From NCBI GenBank assembly GCA_014529385.2, contig CM043942.1, positions 21,746,991 to 21,810,990 of the forward strand: a stretch of 64,000 nt of DNA, read 5' to 3'. Below the pieces are notes generated by a model. It was not told the DNA's origin. It searched no databases and worked only from the letters and a program-made list of their open reading frames with translations. Positions 41,717 to 53,789 of the stretch are shown here, one piece after another. This DNA comes from Adiantum capillus-veneris (lineage: Eukaryota; Streptophyta; Polypodiopsida; Polypodiales; Pteridaceae). The stretch's first letter is position 1. Each line of letters starts with the position of its first letter. The position numbers were made by a program, and so were the translations under genes.

Positions 41717-44310
41717 GTCATGACTTCTAACCTAAATAGCAGCTATGGGGCTTGATTAATGTTCTATTGTGGCTTTAGGGGATTTTTGTTTATGTTTTAC
41801 ATGCTGCCTTGGGGTTGTGGTGGCTTGAGCACCTCATCTGGAGGGGGTGGTAGACTTTACTCCGAATCACTGTCTGAGCTCAAGCAATTAACTTAAATTG
41901 TTGCCGAGTAAGGGAATACTCGTGCTGTACAAATGCTTAATTTGTAATGTGGATCACATTGGTTAAGCATTCAAGCTAGTTACCATAAAGCTAAAGCTTT
42001 CCCATCATTTTTTTTTGGCTACCCTATGGGTACTATCCCCTGATCTACCCTATGGGTACTATCTAGTTTTAGTTTTTAGCTAAAACTTACTCTTTGGCCC
42101 CTCCAAAAAACCTAGGGAGCTTTCTAATTCACTATTCCTACTTAGGTTTTTTACCGTGCTGTTGCCACAGCCATACCCCGCGCAGACTAACTCGCATAAA
42201 GAAAGAGTCGCCGGCCTTGGCCTCCCTACCTCCCACTCATGGATAGAATCATACCCAGATTACCTCTTACACTCTTTGATTCGAGGCGGCCGCGGCATCA
42301 CCACTAATGAATATATGTCGGATTGCATCCCTGCTTCCTCCACTATAAAAGGTGAGGGCGTTTTCCCCTCACTTAGGCTTGGTCTTCCTTAGCTGCTTGG
42401 AAAATCACTTGGCATAGCGACTGCTCATAGGTTTTCATTGATCCATGCTCTGATATCTGACTATAAATACAGGATTAAAAGAGTCTTTTTTTAATCTATT
42501 GGGATTCCTTTTTTATTTTCACATTAGCAAAAGATCTCTCTCTCTTTTTTTGGCTGCTTGATTGGTAAAAGATGACAGTAAAGATGGTAATATGGCTGGT
42601 TATGCACTAACTCTGGTGATGATACTGATTTGGGCTTTTATATCTGATACTGATCGATCCTCTGCGAAAAAACTTGTGATGGTGCTGACTATGCAAAAAA
42701 CTCTCTAGTTAACTAGAATACTGCCATATTTGAATATTGGTCTTTTTGGGATTCTTTTGAGAAATTGGCTACTGGCTGATCACATTAATAAAGGGATTTA
42801 CTTTTTTGTTGTTGGCTTCTTGACTGGTGGTGAACTGCATGCTGATATCTGATATTTCATGTATATGGTTATTATTCTGGTTTTTGACACTAATGGTAAG
42901 GATAATGGTTGAATGCCTAGTGGGGATGCTGGATATGCATGCAAGATTCTAATTACTGGAAGGTAAGTTGCTGGTTATGGTGCCATATTCTGATGGTTGC
43001 AATAGGATAGGATACATTTCAACAAAAAAAACAAGGGAGTTCATACTTAAGGATTTGGCTTGGTCGAGCTGATTACTTCTTTCTTTTACCTTGGAAATTT
43101 GATTGCAAAGGGGAATGCTCTATGTCCTTTTTGGTTGCTAAAGCAAAGAGATAATATATTTTGCTATTGATATTCTGTTGGCATTGCAGTAGGACTTGGT
43201 ATCATTTGTGATTAGAAGCACAAAATAAGATTCTCTCTAAAAACCTATATGGTTTTCTTGCTAGCTTTTTTTTACCTACAAACAGGGATTAGTTGGCATT
43301 GAAATGCAGTTTTGCCTCTCTATCTGATAGTTATGTGTTAAAAAAAAGGGGGGAGCTTGTAATGGGCTTGGACTAGCCGGTCATACTTGCAAGTTACAGG
43401 CCTAATCTAAAGGAACATTGCAATAGGGTACACTGGTCTTTTATGCCATTTTCTGGTTCAGATTGGTTCACATCAGTAGCTCGTCATACTTGAAAATTAC
43501 TCAGGATTAATCTCAAGGAACATTGCATAGGGTACACTGGTTTTTTTGTATGCCATTTTCAGGTTCAGATTGATTCACATCAGTATATGAGGCTTTTTTT
43601 CTTCTCTTTCTGATACTAACTGATCCTCTGCTAATGGGCTGAAGTATAGTAGATACAAGTAGATTCCCGATACAAGGGTTGCTTGATATTTTAAAATGTT
43701 GACAGTTACTCAAGCTTACTTTATGGTTGCTGGTTTAAGAATTGCATACTGGATCCTATTTGGATCTACCGCTCTGTTTTTGATTAGTTTCTGACTGGAT
43801 CCTACTTTGATAACCTTAGTTAAATCTGATGTTTAAAAGCTTGGTAGCACTACTGTTTCTGCTACCGAAATGGGACTCTAGCAAAATATATGAATAACTC
43901 TAGCAAAAAATAAGGATGAAAAATCCTCGAGACTTTAAATGTGCAGGACAATAGCTAGTCAAAACTTTTTAAGTTCGACATGGATAACAACTGTAGATTC
44001 TTTGAAGCCTGCCATACGTAGCCAAGTCTAACATGTCTGTTGTCTTGACTATATGGATGCAGGTGAGAATTCTATCTTGGCTTAAAGTGGGTTAACTTGC
44101 TGCAGTCCGACTCTGGAAGCATTTGATGCTGCAATTGGGATAGTTTTTGATACCTTTGTACCAATCCCTTTGGAATGATACTTCATTCTTACTATATTGT
44201 ACAATTTTGATTCAAAGACTGAATTGTTTCTGTACATATCTTTGCCTTGACATCTTTAGCCAGTCGTCTTTTTGAACATCTTGTTCAATTGGTGTGTTAT
44301 TTATTTAATT
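41714..44310. other. 2.6-kb unit A-specific segment between CA tracts, no protein coding seen
   Basis: Absent from unit B, where the (CA)n tract is continuous with the downstream sequence. It contains a promoter-like CACTATAAAAGG near 42338 with GTGAGGG/CCCTCAC complementary words just after, a 26-bp direct repeat of CTACCCTATGGGTAC text (about 42019-42066), and a tandem pair of about 105 bp (43378-43590). Otherwise it is AT-rich with many GCTGGTT words, like an intron or noncoding transcript. No TIRs or LTRs seen. Confidence 0.5.
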
Positions 44311-44316
44311 TAACAG

Positions 44317-44318
<2 letters not shown>

Positions 44319-44379
<61 letters not shown>
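44319..44379. repeat. (CA)n microsatellite
   Basis: About 30 CA units on the right flank of the unit A-specific segment, leading into CATCCAAGTCTGCCC, which in unit B directly follows its single CA tract. Confidence 0.95.
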
Positions 44380-44380
<1 letters not shown>

Positions 44381-44652
44381 CCAAGTCTGCCCTTCCGCTT
44401 TCCTTCAATTTCCATATATAGTTCAAAATTCATGTCAATTAGGCCATAAATGTGGAGTTCATGAAAGTCTTTTTCTAACTCAGTAATCACAACTAGTTGA
44501 TTGACATGGTACTTCTCTCCTAGAAAAGTGGCAACAAGTTAGTATAGTTATTTTTGAAAAGTTAAAATAGTTCTAGGAAACTTTCTGAGAGTGTTTCAAT
44601 CGGTTGATAAGCTAATCGCCATTGAGTTCGCATGGTCTAATCATTTTTGTGG

Positions 44653-44944
44653 CATTAGGAATAGAATGGGATCTAGGAGGGCCTCTTTATTTGAAAAATT
44701 AAGGGAGCCAAGAATCTTCATTATTAAAAAAGAAATCAAGGGTTATCTTTTGAATTCAAATAGGCAAAATGGCTAGTTTATTTGAATTCAAAATTTTCTC
44801 CCAAAATGAAATTTAAAATCAAGCTAGTAAAAAGATATCATGTAGCGTATCTACAAAAAGATCATGATGTGTCAATATGTTAATCACCTCTATAATCTCA
44901 TGGAAAATAAAATGGCTCTCCTAGACCCCATCCTCTTCTTAATG
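44653..44944. mobile_element. MITE-like element, unit A (292 bp)
   Basis: Imperfect terminal inverted repeats of about 35-40 bp: left CATTAGGAATAGAATGGG, right (reverse complement) CATTAAGAAGAGGATGGG, continuing through TCTAGGAG. No coding capacity. The copy at 63577 is a longer relative. TSDs are not clear, so superfamily is open. It abuts the end of a minus-strand copia gag. Confidence 0.7.
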
Positions 44945-45017
44945 GTCATCTGTTCATAATAGCGTCACGATAGAGTATATGATTCTCCTAATTTGTCATA
45001 GGTTTAGCAAGACAATG

Positions 45018-45640
45018 CTAGTCAAACTCATCTTTTCTCTTATGAATTTTGTCTTGAGTTATCAACAAGACTCCCTCCTCAACGAGAAAAGAAACAAAGT
45101 CATCAAATTCTAGCCTTTCCTTTGTGATTTGTAGCCGAAGTGTCCTAGACACCGTTTCATACGCCTCAGGAAACTTCGTGAGAACCAAAGCAGCTAACTG
45201 AGTACTCGTCAATGCACTTATTTTAGCCGATAGTTGATCATGAATAACTTTAGCCTTCATAAGAAATGATTGCATGGAACTTCCTTGTGGAAACTAGATG
45301 GCAAATAACTATCCACAAGAAGGGTGACTGCTCGCATCATAGAATCCTGATCAAAAATTTTGGCGAGCTTGAAACACTTATCATTGGTATTCTTCTTACT
45401 CTGAATGGATGGAGAAATGCTTTTTGTAGAGATTCCGCAATGGTTGACATTGCCTTCACATTATCAGCATCCCAATCGGCACAATATTTGAGATACTTGT
45501 CATCTTGAAGGTGGGTCCACCTATTATTAGGATCGCTTATAGGAAGGGGCTTCAAGCCGTTGACAATATCCCATAACCCTTCTTATGAGAACCACAGTGC
45601 ATGATCAAATTCCAATGAGCGTATCTAGGATGTACCCGCC
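45018..45640 (-). pseudogene. Copia gag relic, unit A
   Basis: Minus-strand pieces read from about 45640 (MAGTS): KPLPISDPNNRW, KYLKYCADWDADNVKAMSTIAESL and FLMKAKVIHDQLSAKISAL ... LQITKERLEFDDFVSFL. These match the UBN2-type copia gag in order, with early stops and at least one shift between the two open parts. It differs from the Copia-2 gag at 35689. It is followed on the minus strand by the MITE-like element. Confidence 0.78.
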
Positions 45641-45954
45641 ATCTTTTTGCACAAGGGGGCATGCCAAGAGAGACCCCTTTTTTGTTTGAGTTATTTATCG
45701 ATATGATTGCAAGAATTTTCCACATTCCATTGTTTGCCTCTTCTTACTCTAGTGATCTGGTGTCAATATGTTTCATGTCTTCATGCATTTTTTGTTAAGT
45801 TCCTTGCACATCTTGGATTGCATTTAACTATTAATATGGTGTAGGTCACTTTTTTTTTCCTCTTTGGTGCTTACTGTCCTACTATGTAGTACACATTCTT
45901 ATAATACTTCATTGTATTATTTATTAAAAAAGCCCCCTTTGCCCAAAGTGGATG

Positions 45955-47340
45955 CATTACTCGATCAAGCAAAGTGGATGGTATGAACTCAGTGGTTCAT
46001 GATGTCACAAGAGTAAATTCTAGCTTACAAGGTGTAGTGCCCAAAGGCAACTCTCATGATGATGAACCCAAGGCTGATACACTTTGCACAAGGGATCATC
46101 ATGAAGTGGGATTGACTAAGCCACTAGAGTGTCAAAATGAAGAGGAATTAAGTCACCATGCAGAGGTGTTAGTGTTGCATTCAAAGAGATTATGTCAGGA
46201 GTATGTCAACATGTAGAGGGGCTGGAGAAGCATTTAGAGGGATTGGGTCTGCATGTAGAGGTGGTGTACAAACATCAAGAGGGTCTATGTTAGCATGCAG
46301 ACAAGGTGTTGGATAAGCTTGTGGAGGGTTTGGGTGAGCATGAAGAGGTAGTGCACAAACATGCCAAAGATGGTTGGCATGATACGTCAATGGGCAATGA
46401 GGAAGAAGCTCAAATATCATGGGGTGCTTCGGCAATTCCTGGTGATGGTCAGCAGGATATGTGCTTGCAATGTGGGAAAGAAGGTCATGCACATACAAAT
46501 GCTCTCACAGTTTCTCGTGAAGATTTCACACAATCTCATTATGATGTGCCAATGCCAATGGAAATTATGGATATGCCCCTTGTAGAGAAGAGTTATTGTG
46601 TGGTTTTGGAAGTCAATGACCTATTGTTGAATAGGAATAGTCTCTTTAAGAGTGGTAGAGATAAGCAGTAGGTACCAAAAGCAGGTTTTGAAGATGGATA
46701 CCTATTCATTGAGAAAAAAGGATTGAGTTTGCACCCATTTTTTCAATATTTTATCAAGAAAGATGCACAAAATTTTCTCTTGGCTTGTCTCAAACATTTC
46801 CATGTGGTCCTTTAGACTACCATGATGGAGGATAACATGCAATTAGCTATGGAGGCATGGTTTTAATCAATGTCAGCAGAGGTGACTTCCTTGCAATTAT
46901 GATCCCAAAGCATTGCAAGATTACATAATTTACTGTTAGAGATCTGCCCAGTGCATCAATTGGGGGAGACACAAAATGGAGTATTTTCCTTAAGTGTCTC
47001 ATTGATATTTGGTTAGGATTTCCCTTCTTAAATGAGGATAACACATTGTTGGTTGATGATACCCTTTACAAGAGCATGCCAAACATGAAGGACTGTTGTA
47101 TATGCTTAGAGCCGTTTGTTCGGATGATTATGGTCAGAATCCTACTTATTTGTCAAATGTCTTATTCCCATGGTTAGCCACATGGAGAACTTTTAATGCA
47201 CGAAGAAGGTATACTAGGGAGCACATGCTTACAAACCCAAGGGATGTCAAGCTTTTGTCTATAGTGTTAGAGCATCATGCAATGCTGCAAAGAAAAAATC
47301 ATGCTGGCTAGATAGCTTGTATGATGAGATCTGGGAAAGC
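45955..47340 (+). pseudogene. FCP1/NIF-type HAD phosphatase-like pseudogene, unit A
   Basis: Order: N-terminal part (45974-46198, VVPKGNSHDDEPKAD); His/Glu/Leu heptad repeats (46200-46370, variants of HVEGLEK); a zinc-knuckle-like CLQCGKEGHAHTNAL; then YCVVLEVNDLLLNR, where FCP1-type enzymes have DxDxT/N. Next KKDAQNFLLACLKHFHVVL, a stop in place of the Trp, TTMMEDN. After a gap KCLIDIWLGFPFLNEDNTLLVDDTLYKS, then in another frame TYLSNVLFPWLATW and MLTNPRDV. These blocks follow the FCP1-homology (NLI-interacting-factor-like) domain of plant proteins. The first catalytic Asp pair is not intact and stops and a shift are present. No activity expected. Confidence 0.65.
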
Positions 47341-47804
47341 TGGTGGTGTTTTGTCACTCATGTTGTATATACATAATTATTTTGCTAGGAAATTATGGAT
47401 CATAGGACGTGTGCCTAAATCAAAGACAACATATGGAATTTTGAAGATTCTCATTTTGTAATACATTCGTACATTGTTTATGTAATCAAATGGTTTGGCA
47501 ACTCACCTATATAGCATCTTTATAACATGGGTTTATAAAACACCCGTACAAGGTTTCATCAAGCCACAGATATGCCATAACATAGAGACATGAGCTAAGC
47601 TAAGATCTACTCAGACTTGTGCATGCACCGATGAGGCTGGAAGAAATATAATCTCAAGACTAATATAATTGGTAACATAACAAAAAAAATTTGAATGTTC
47701 AAAGTCTGACAATTGAGGTCTTGAAAATCACTTCGGTTTGCTACCAATTAAAAAGTAAGGATAAATCAAATTAGATAATGAAAACATCATGGAAGGGAAA
47801 GATT

Positions 47805-48201
47805 TCAAGAAACCTCATATGGCATGGCATTGTAAATTAACGCACTCCACACAGGGGACATGTAGTATGTTTTTGTCACAACATCTACTAGGGTCATCTC
47901 AAATGTGATTTCCCTGACAAGATGACAATGCATGTGGCTAACACCCATATTGTCAAGAACTTTGTAATTTTGGGGAGATTGTCCTTTCTTGGGTGTAGTA
48001 ATGACTTGCACGTAAATATGTGTCCCCTGCGCATGTACTTTTCCAAGCATCCCTTAGCACTTTTTTTGTCTTCCACTTTCCATTTACACACTTCTCTACA
48101 TAAAACGCTACACCTTTTGCATTTTCTTCAACATTAAGTAGGTCACCTAGCATACACAAGGATCGTTCAACTATTGGGATGTCATGGGACTCTTCATTCA
48201 C
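47805..48201 (-). pseudogene. Unrecognised ORF fragment, unit A
   Basis: Two minus-strand frames overlap: NEESHDIPIVERSLCMLGDLLNVEENAKG ... CVNGKWKTKKVLRDAWKSTCAG, then in another frame THIYVQVITTPKKGQ and HCHLVREITFEMTLVDVVTKTYYM. The join between them implies a shift near 48010. It looks like decayed protein-coding DNA, but I do not recognise a family. Unit B keeps a longer N-terminus but has lost the second half by a deletion of about 475 bp. Confidence 0.4.
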
Positions 48202-48221
48202 ATCATTAAGATGAAGGGGAG

Positions 48222-49020
48222 TTTGTTGCTAGTTAACAACCTCATGTATGCCTTCAACTAGGAGCTTGAAGAGGAAGATCAGTGGAAGATGAATATAGTC
48301 ATTTCTTTTGAAAGATATGTGGTAGGCAAAACATACAATGCTTCCTATTCAAAATCTTGTCAAACCTAATAAGAGGAAAAAGAAAAGGAAAATGGATAGG
48401 AATTAAAGGAAACTCTCTTATTTAAAATTTTGTTAAACCAAGAGGAAAAAGGTAAAGAACACGGATCCAAATATATATTGTTTTGAACGCCTAAAAATGA
48501 GTAAAAAAGGCAAAACAAGCAACTCTTCCCATTCAAAATCTTATGACAGGCAAAGTGGGCAAAGGAAAAGAACATGGATCAGAATTTTACTGAACCCTCA
48601 AAAATGAGAAAGATGGACGTGCTACAAATGCAATTTCAGTTAGATTTTTTCAAAAAAATGAAGGTGGGATTTAGCTTATAAATCTAACCTTCTTGTATGA
48701 AAATCTTTTTGTATGAGATAATTACCATAAGTATGAGTTTTCACATGGGCACATACCATGTTGTTCCGAATGCATTTAACACCCTATGTGAAGCCTAGTT
48801 TCCCTCTAGTTTGCATTTATGGATTTCACCAAAGTCCAAAAGCATCACTATAAAGTGGGGCAACTTCTTCTACTTGTAATATGATATAAACAACCCAAAA
48901 TCACTTGCTATTTATAGCTTCAACTATAAATAAACACCCTTGTACACACTTTCTTAATAATGCAAGTTAATGATGCATTGGTTTATCCACCTATTTCTGT
49001 TGGGTTGTTGATCATGTATG
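48222..49020 (+). repeat. LTR-like segment, unit B
   Basis: Counterpart of 33929-34725 with a few percent differences. The first 23 bp of the Copia-1 LTR are at its end, after which unit B diverges. Confidence 0.45.
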
Positions 49021-49744
49021 AAGTTAGTGGTTGATAACTCAAGCAAACAAAAGTTTAGTGAAGCACAAAGTGCTAAAGTGAAGATATATCCACGCTTGAA
49101 GCTGGTGGTTGCTAAAAAAAAAAGGAAGAAAAAAGAGGTTTTGTGAGCCATAAAAAGTCCTAAGGTGGAAGTTTATTATTGATTGGTGTATGACTTGAAA
49201 AAAATCATGACCAGAAGCTATAAATGGTTATATGCTTTTAAGTCTTTATCTTCTCTTTTTGGAACGTGAGGATTATAAACCACCAAAAATCCAAACTTAA
49301 TAGCTCACCGTGTGTTAAGCCAACTCACCCTCACTCTAAATAGGAAGGGGAACTTGCCCAAATAGAAGACAGCGTGGCCACAACTTTTTGATTTATGCTC
49401 GCAACTCACACATTAAGTAGCAAGTGACATACTCTTCTCTGTCTCTGCGCATTTTCACAATCCCCTTCTCCATGTACCACTATGTGGATCTTCACAACCC
49501 TACTCATCTATGCTCCCACCACACTTTCACATGCACGCCTGCACACACACACATCGACAAGAGGTGGCCTCTCCATGTATTACTCTATGGAATAGACGAC
49601 CTAACAAATTTGCCCTTGAAGTTCTTGCGAATGCATATGCCTCCCTTTGGCAACCCACATGACAACGATCACTTTCGCAAACTTGGAGACTCAGGTAAAT
49701 TTTGATTTCAATGAAATCATGGTGTAATTACACCTTCACACACA

Positions 49745-49839
<95 letters not shown>

Positions 49840-50012
49840 TAATTTGGACAGGACACACATTTGTAAAAATTTGGACAGGACACACATTAAATTAGTCTCT
49901 TCAAATATAACATTGAGCTACATGGACTTATTTTCTTTCTTTTGTCAAAATAGTTCTTAGCTTACATTAACAAACGAAGTTCTTTGTGTGACCGTTGAGC
50001 TAATGTAAAGAA
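49021..50012. other. Unit B-specific segment
   Basis: It replaces 34726-35180 of unit A and contains a (CA)n tract. Upstream of the tract a 93-codon frame (49424-49705) is open but unrecognised. A 23-bp ATTTGGACAGGACACACAT-type phrase occurs twice just after the tract (49841-49886). Confidence 0.5.
49738..49838. repeat. (CA)n microsatellite
   Basis: About 50 CA units with a GCGC interruption near 49748. Confidence 0.95.
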
Positions 50013-50520
50013 CATATCAATGATACATTAACCCTTTTAGAAACAAGTCATCTTCAATATCTCTTGATTTCCAGGTTGGTGGTAATTCTTGAAACCGATA
50101 ACAAGGGGAAGGGGTCATTGACACCTGTCTTCCCAAGTAGACATTAACAAGAGTACTTATTGTGTTCTTGTTTTTGTGTCTTGGATGGTGACAGGTAACA
50201 GGTTTCTTCCTTGGGATTACTATGGTAACCAGGCAATGTCATTGATAGTATGCTGGATCATATGATTGGTCAAATATATTGAGGAAGAAAGAAGACAAAG
50301 GATAGTCTTTACCATATCTTTTCTAATTGATGATTTTGATGTACTTTATAGTGTTATGATAATACTTAGTCTTTTAAGTCATTCTCGTCCTATAGTCATT
50401 GTTTTTGTCAATTGCCATTGCCATTGCCAAATGTCTTGGTCAATATTTGGTCTCATCAATTGTATAGTTTCTTCGGATTGGGTTTTAAATCCAAACACAC
50501 ACACATGCACGTATTGGACT

Positions 50521-51626
50521 TTAGGTGTCCTCAAACTCCTTGAGGAGGTCTCTGAGAAGAGAGTGCACTTCTTGAGGATCATATAAATGCGTACTAGAAA
50601 AGAACTTCCAGAAGTGCTCATGCTCTACATAGCGGCCGATCAATGCATCAATGACATCTTTCTTCGAGATAAGCATGTCTTCTGCATTAGCTATCACCAA
50701 ATTTGAGGGGCATGAAGCCATAACCAAATTTTCCTCAACGGACAACTCCTCAATGGCCACACTAGAGGATACATTTTCATTCTCAGCATCCCTGGAGGAA
50801 TCACCTCCTGATTTTTCCCCTTTCTTCTCATCTTTCTTCTTCTTATCTTGCGTTTCCTTCTTCCTTTCCTGCTCTTTCTTGAAATACTTGCAATCGGGTT
50901 TCTTGTGACCCTTTCTGCCACATTGATAACAAGTGATATCCTTATCCTTTGTTTTGCTCTTACTCCTGTTTTGAGTCCTGTTGCCCGCATCATACTTTTG
51001 ATTTCTACGTCTTGTAGTGTAGGCAGAACTGCTACCTTCTCCACTAGACTTGCGTCTAATCTCTTCATTGGGAATAGACCCTCTCACACCATCATACATG
51101 AGGGTGGGACTGTTACTCAAGGAGACAATCAAGGTTTCCCAAGTATCTAGCAATGTCACAAGCAAGAAAATGGCTTTCAGATAATCATCGAATTGCTGAA
51201 GCCCATTGTCTTGCAACAACTGACTCAACACACCTGTAAAAGCACTCAAATTCTCAGAAGATGACTTCTAATCATCAAGCTGCAATTCACCAACTTTCGT
51301 ATCAAATGCACCCGGTTCACAGATGTGGTGTTCTCATAATTGGCCTTTAGCTTTTTCCATATTGTATAAGCAGAGTCCAAACGCTTGGTGTCCATCAAAA
51401 TGTCATCATTGATAGCCATTTTGATGTAGGCAATAGCCTTCTTATTCAACATGGTCTACTCTTCGTCAGACAAACCTGGCGGCTTCTTCTCTTCCAACGC
51501 ATCTTCACAATCCTTTAAGGAAAGGATACCTTGCATGCGTTCTTTCCAAAGATCAAAGCCTTGACCATCCAACCGTTTGATTTCCATCAAATTTTTAGTG
51601 TCAGATGCGGAAGTGAAAGAAGCCAT
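50521..51626 (-). pseudogene. Copia-2 gag, unit B
   Basis: It matches 35689-36795: ATG 51626 (MASFTSASD), knuckle CYQCGRKGHKKPDC, and the same two TAG codons. An extra 1-base deletion near 51285 (LVNCSLM) adds a shift. The last 242 codons remain open, with about a dozen residue differences from unit A. Confidence 0.88.
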
Positions 51627-52290
51627 CTTAACTCAACCACAAGTGTGTATACAAGAGAGATGCAATAGGCTCAAAATTTCAGCAAATAGGAGCAACCACA
51701 AGACTTTACATACAAAGGGCCACAGTTTCTCTACATGAAACAATCCAAATATGAGTTTTCAGCTGAAATGTGCAATTTCAAGCACCTATACTCAGCTTTT
51801 CACTCAATTTGTCGCGACAAACATCAATACATGTGATCCCACCACTTTGGTACACTTGCATATTGTTGTTTTGACCTGTAATAACTTGTAAATCACCTGT
51901 TTTGACCTAAAAACAGCCTATTTTGAACTGTGTTTGTGACCTTTATGACCCCAGAAGCAAGGGGCTTTGCGATGGAAGCGAAATTGATAGCGTAAGGGCA
52001 AATTTAACTTGATGTCCAGCATACTCTCTGCGTTGTTATGTAGTGCAAGATTGGAGCAAGAAACAGGAGGCCGAGTGCAGCAGAGAGGGAGCTCTAGGGA
52101 TCGAAGCAGGGAGAGAGAAGCAACTCATACGAGTTGGGAAAAACTCACATTAGTGAGTTTGTGGGTTTTCCCACTTTATTTATAAGTGACTTTAAAAATG
52201 GTCCAGGTTCAATGTAAACGTGGACAAACTATAAAATGTACATTAAAGTACAACATGGGGGTCATTTAGGGCTTTAACCCAACAACCCAA
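51627..52290 (-). repeat. Copia-2 5' LTR and leader, unit B
   Basis: Counterpart of 36796-37459, same TATA-like region and CT-rich part. Boundaries uncertain for the same reasons. Confidence 0.5.
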
Positions 52291-52362
52291 CAATTTTCTC
52301 ACAAATTCAAGTAGGAATTTGTCAAAAAAATTCGAAATTTTTGTGCTATAAATCTTGCTCTT

Positions 52363-53271
52363 ATGGTGTATTCTAAGGATAAGGATATTTATGACATCAA
52401 GAAGTTTGATGGGACAAATATTACACTTTGAGAAGAGCAGATTCAAGATGTTTAGTGCAAAAGAATGAGAAACTTCCCATTTTATATGCTACAAGTAATG
52501 AAGAGATGAACATGACTCAATTTCAATCGGAAGAGCTAGATGCGCTTTGCAGATCTACGATTAGATTGCATCTTGCTAAGTCAATTTATTTTGCTATTTT
52601 ACGGTGTATCAAGTATGGATGAGGTTGTGCAGCACGGATGAGAGAAACTTTGCTAGCAACAAGGAGTTCTTGATGCAAAAGCTACATAACCTTCGTATGA
52701 AAGAGTCAGTTACTGTTGCTAGCCATATCAATGAGTTGTCCTCAAAATGTGCTCCTTGAGTTTGCTTAGATTTGTGCTCAACAGATGAAAATAATGACAT
52801 GAAAGCTATTCAATTGCTTTGCTCATTGTGCCACCATTGTGGGATTCATTTTGTATCGTTGTTAGTTATTCTACACCAAATGGTACGCTAGTGTTCAATG
52901 ATATGAGTAGTTCTCTTCTTTCAGAAAAAAACATCAATAGACTATGGATAGCTTGCATCATTTGACGAAAGCTCACTATGTGAAGAAAGAAATAAAATAA
53001 AGGAAAGGACGTTCTTAATCGTGATAGATCAAAGTCTAGCAATAAAAAGGGCATTCGATGGCATTTTTGTGATAAGTAAAGCCATATGAAGAAAGATTGT
53101 TGTGCACGGAAATGTGAGAAAGGCAAAAGGAAAAGTAGTCATAATGATGCGAAAGAGGAAAAGAGTAAAAGTTCAATAAATATCCAAGAGATCAATTTGA
53201 TCACTGATTATGATGATGCACAAGAAATTATTTTGATGACATCGTCTATGGATGTGTTCTATGATGCATAA
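52363..53271 (+). pseudogene. Copia-1 gag, unit B
   Basis: Counterpart of 37530-38436 from MVYSKDKDIYDIKKFDG, sharing most stops. The knuckle remnant MKKDCCARK differs by one residue from unit A. Confidence 0.75.
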
Positions 53272-53315
53272 GAGACTCTATGCTTATAGAGTTTGTTACC
53301 ATCCAAATTGCTACT

Positions 53316-53789
53316 CAGTGGTGAAGTGTCACATACATGGATCGTGGATTCATTTGCATCTCTTCTTGTGACCCACATAGGGAGTCATTTACTCATTATG
53401 AAGAGACAATTGGTTTTGTCAGATCGGGTGACAACTATGTTTGTGACATAGTTGTCACCCGATGTGACCCACATAGGGAGTCATTTACTCATTATGAAGA
53501 GAAATTTGGTTCCGTCACATCGGGTGACAACTATGTTTGTGACATAGTTGGCATTGGTGACATTACTATGGTTTTGTTGAATGGCATCACATTTATCATT
53601 CACAATGCTCGTCACGTGCCATGCTGGACTCACAATTTGATTTCAATTGGAAGACTTGATGACTTGGGTTATAATGTCACACTTTCTATCAGCAATCGTA
53701 ACATATATCTAGAGGCAACTTATTGCTTGCTAGTGGCTCTAAAGTTGGCTCTTTGTATCTTCTTTATGTCTCTAGTGTTATTTGGATAA
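53316..53789 (+). pseudogene. Copia-1 protease region, unit B
   Basis: It carries the same 96-bp in-frame duplication and the same 18-bp inverted repeat (53423-53440/53446-53463) as unit A, so both predate the segmental duplication. Confidence 0.8.

Noticed and set aside
46190-46498. Minus-strand Pro/His/Leu repeat ORF (also 58234-58563)
   Set aside because: Reverse complement of the heptad-repeat coding region, and the plus frame joins recognisable domains.
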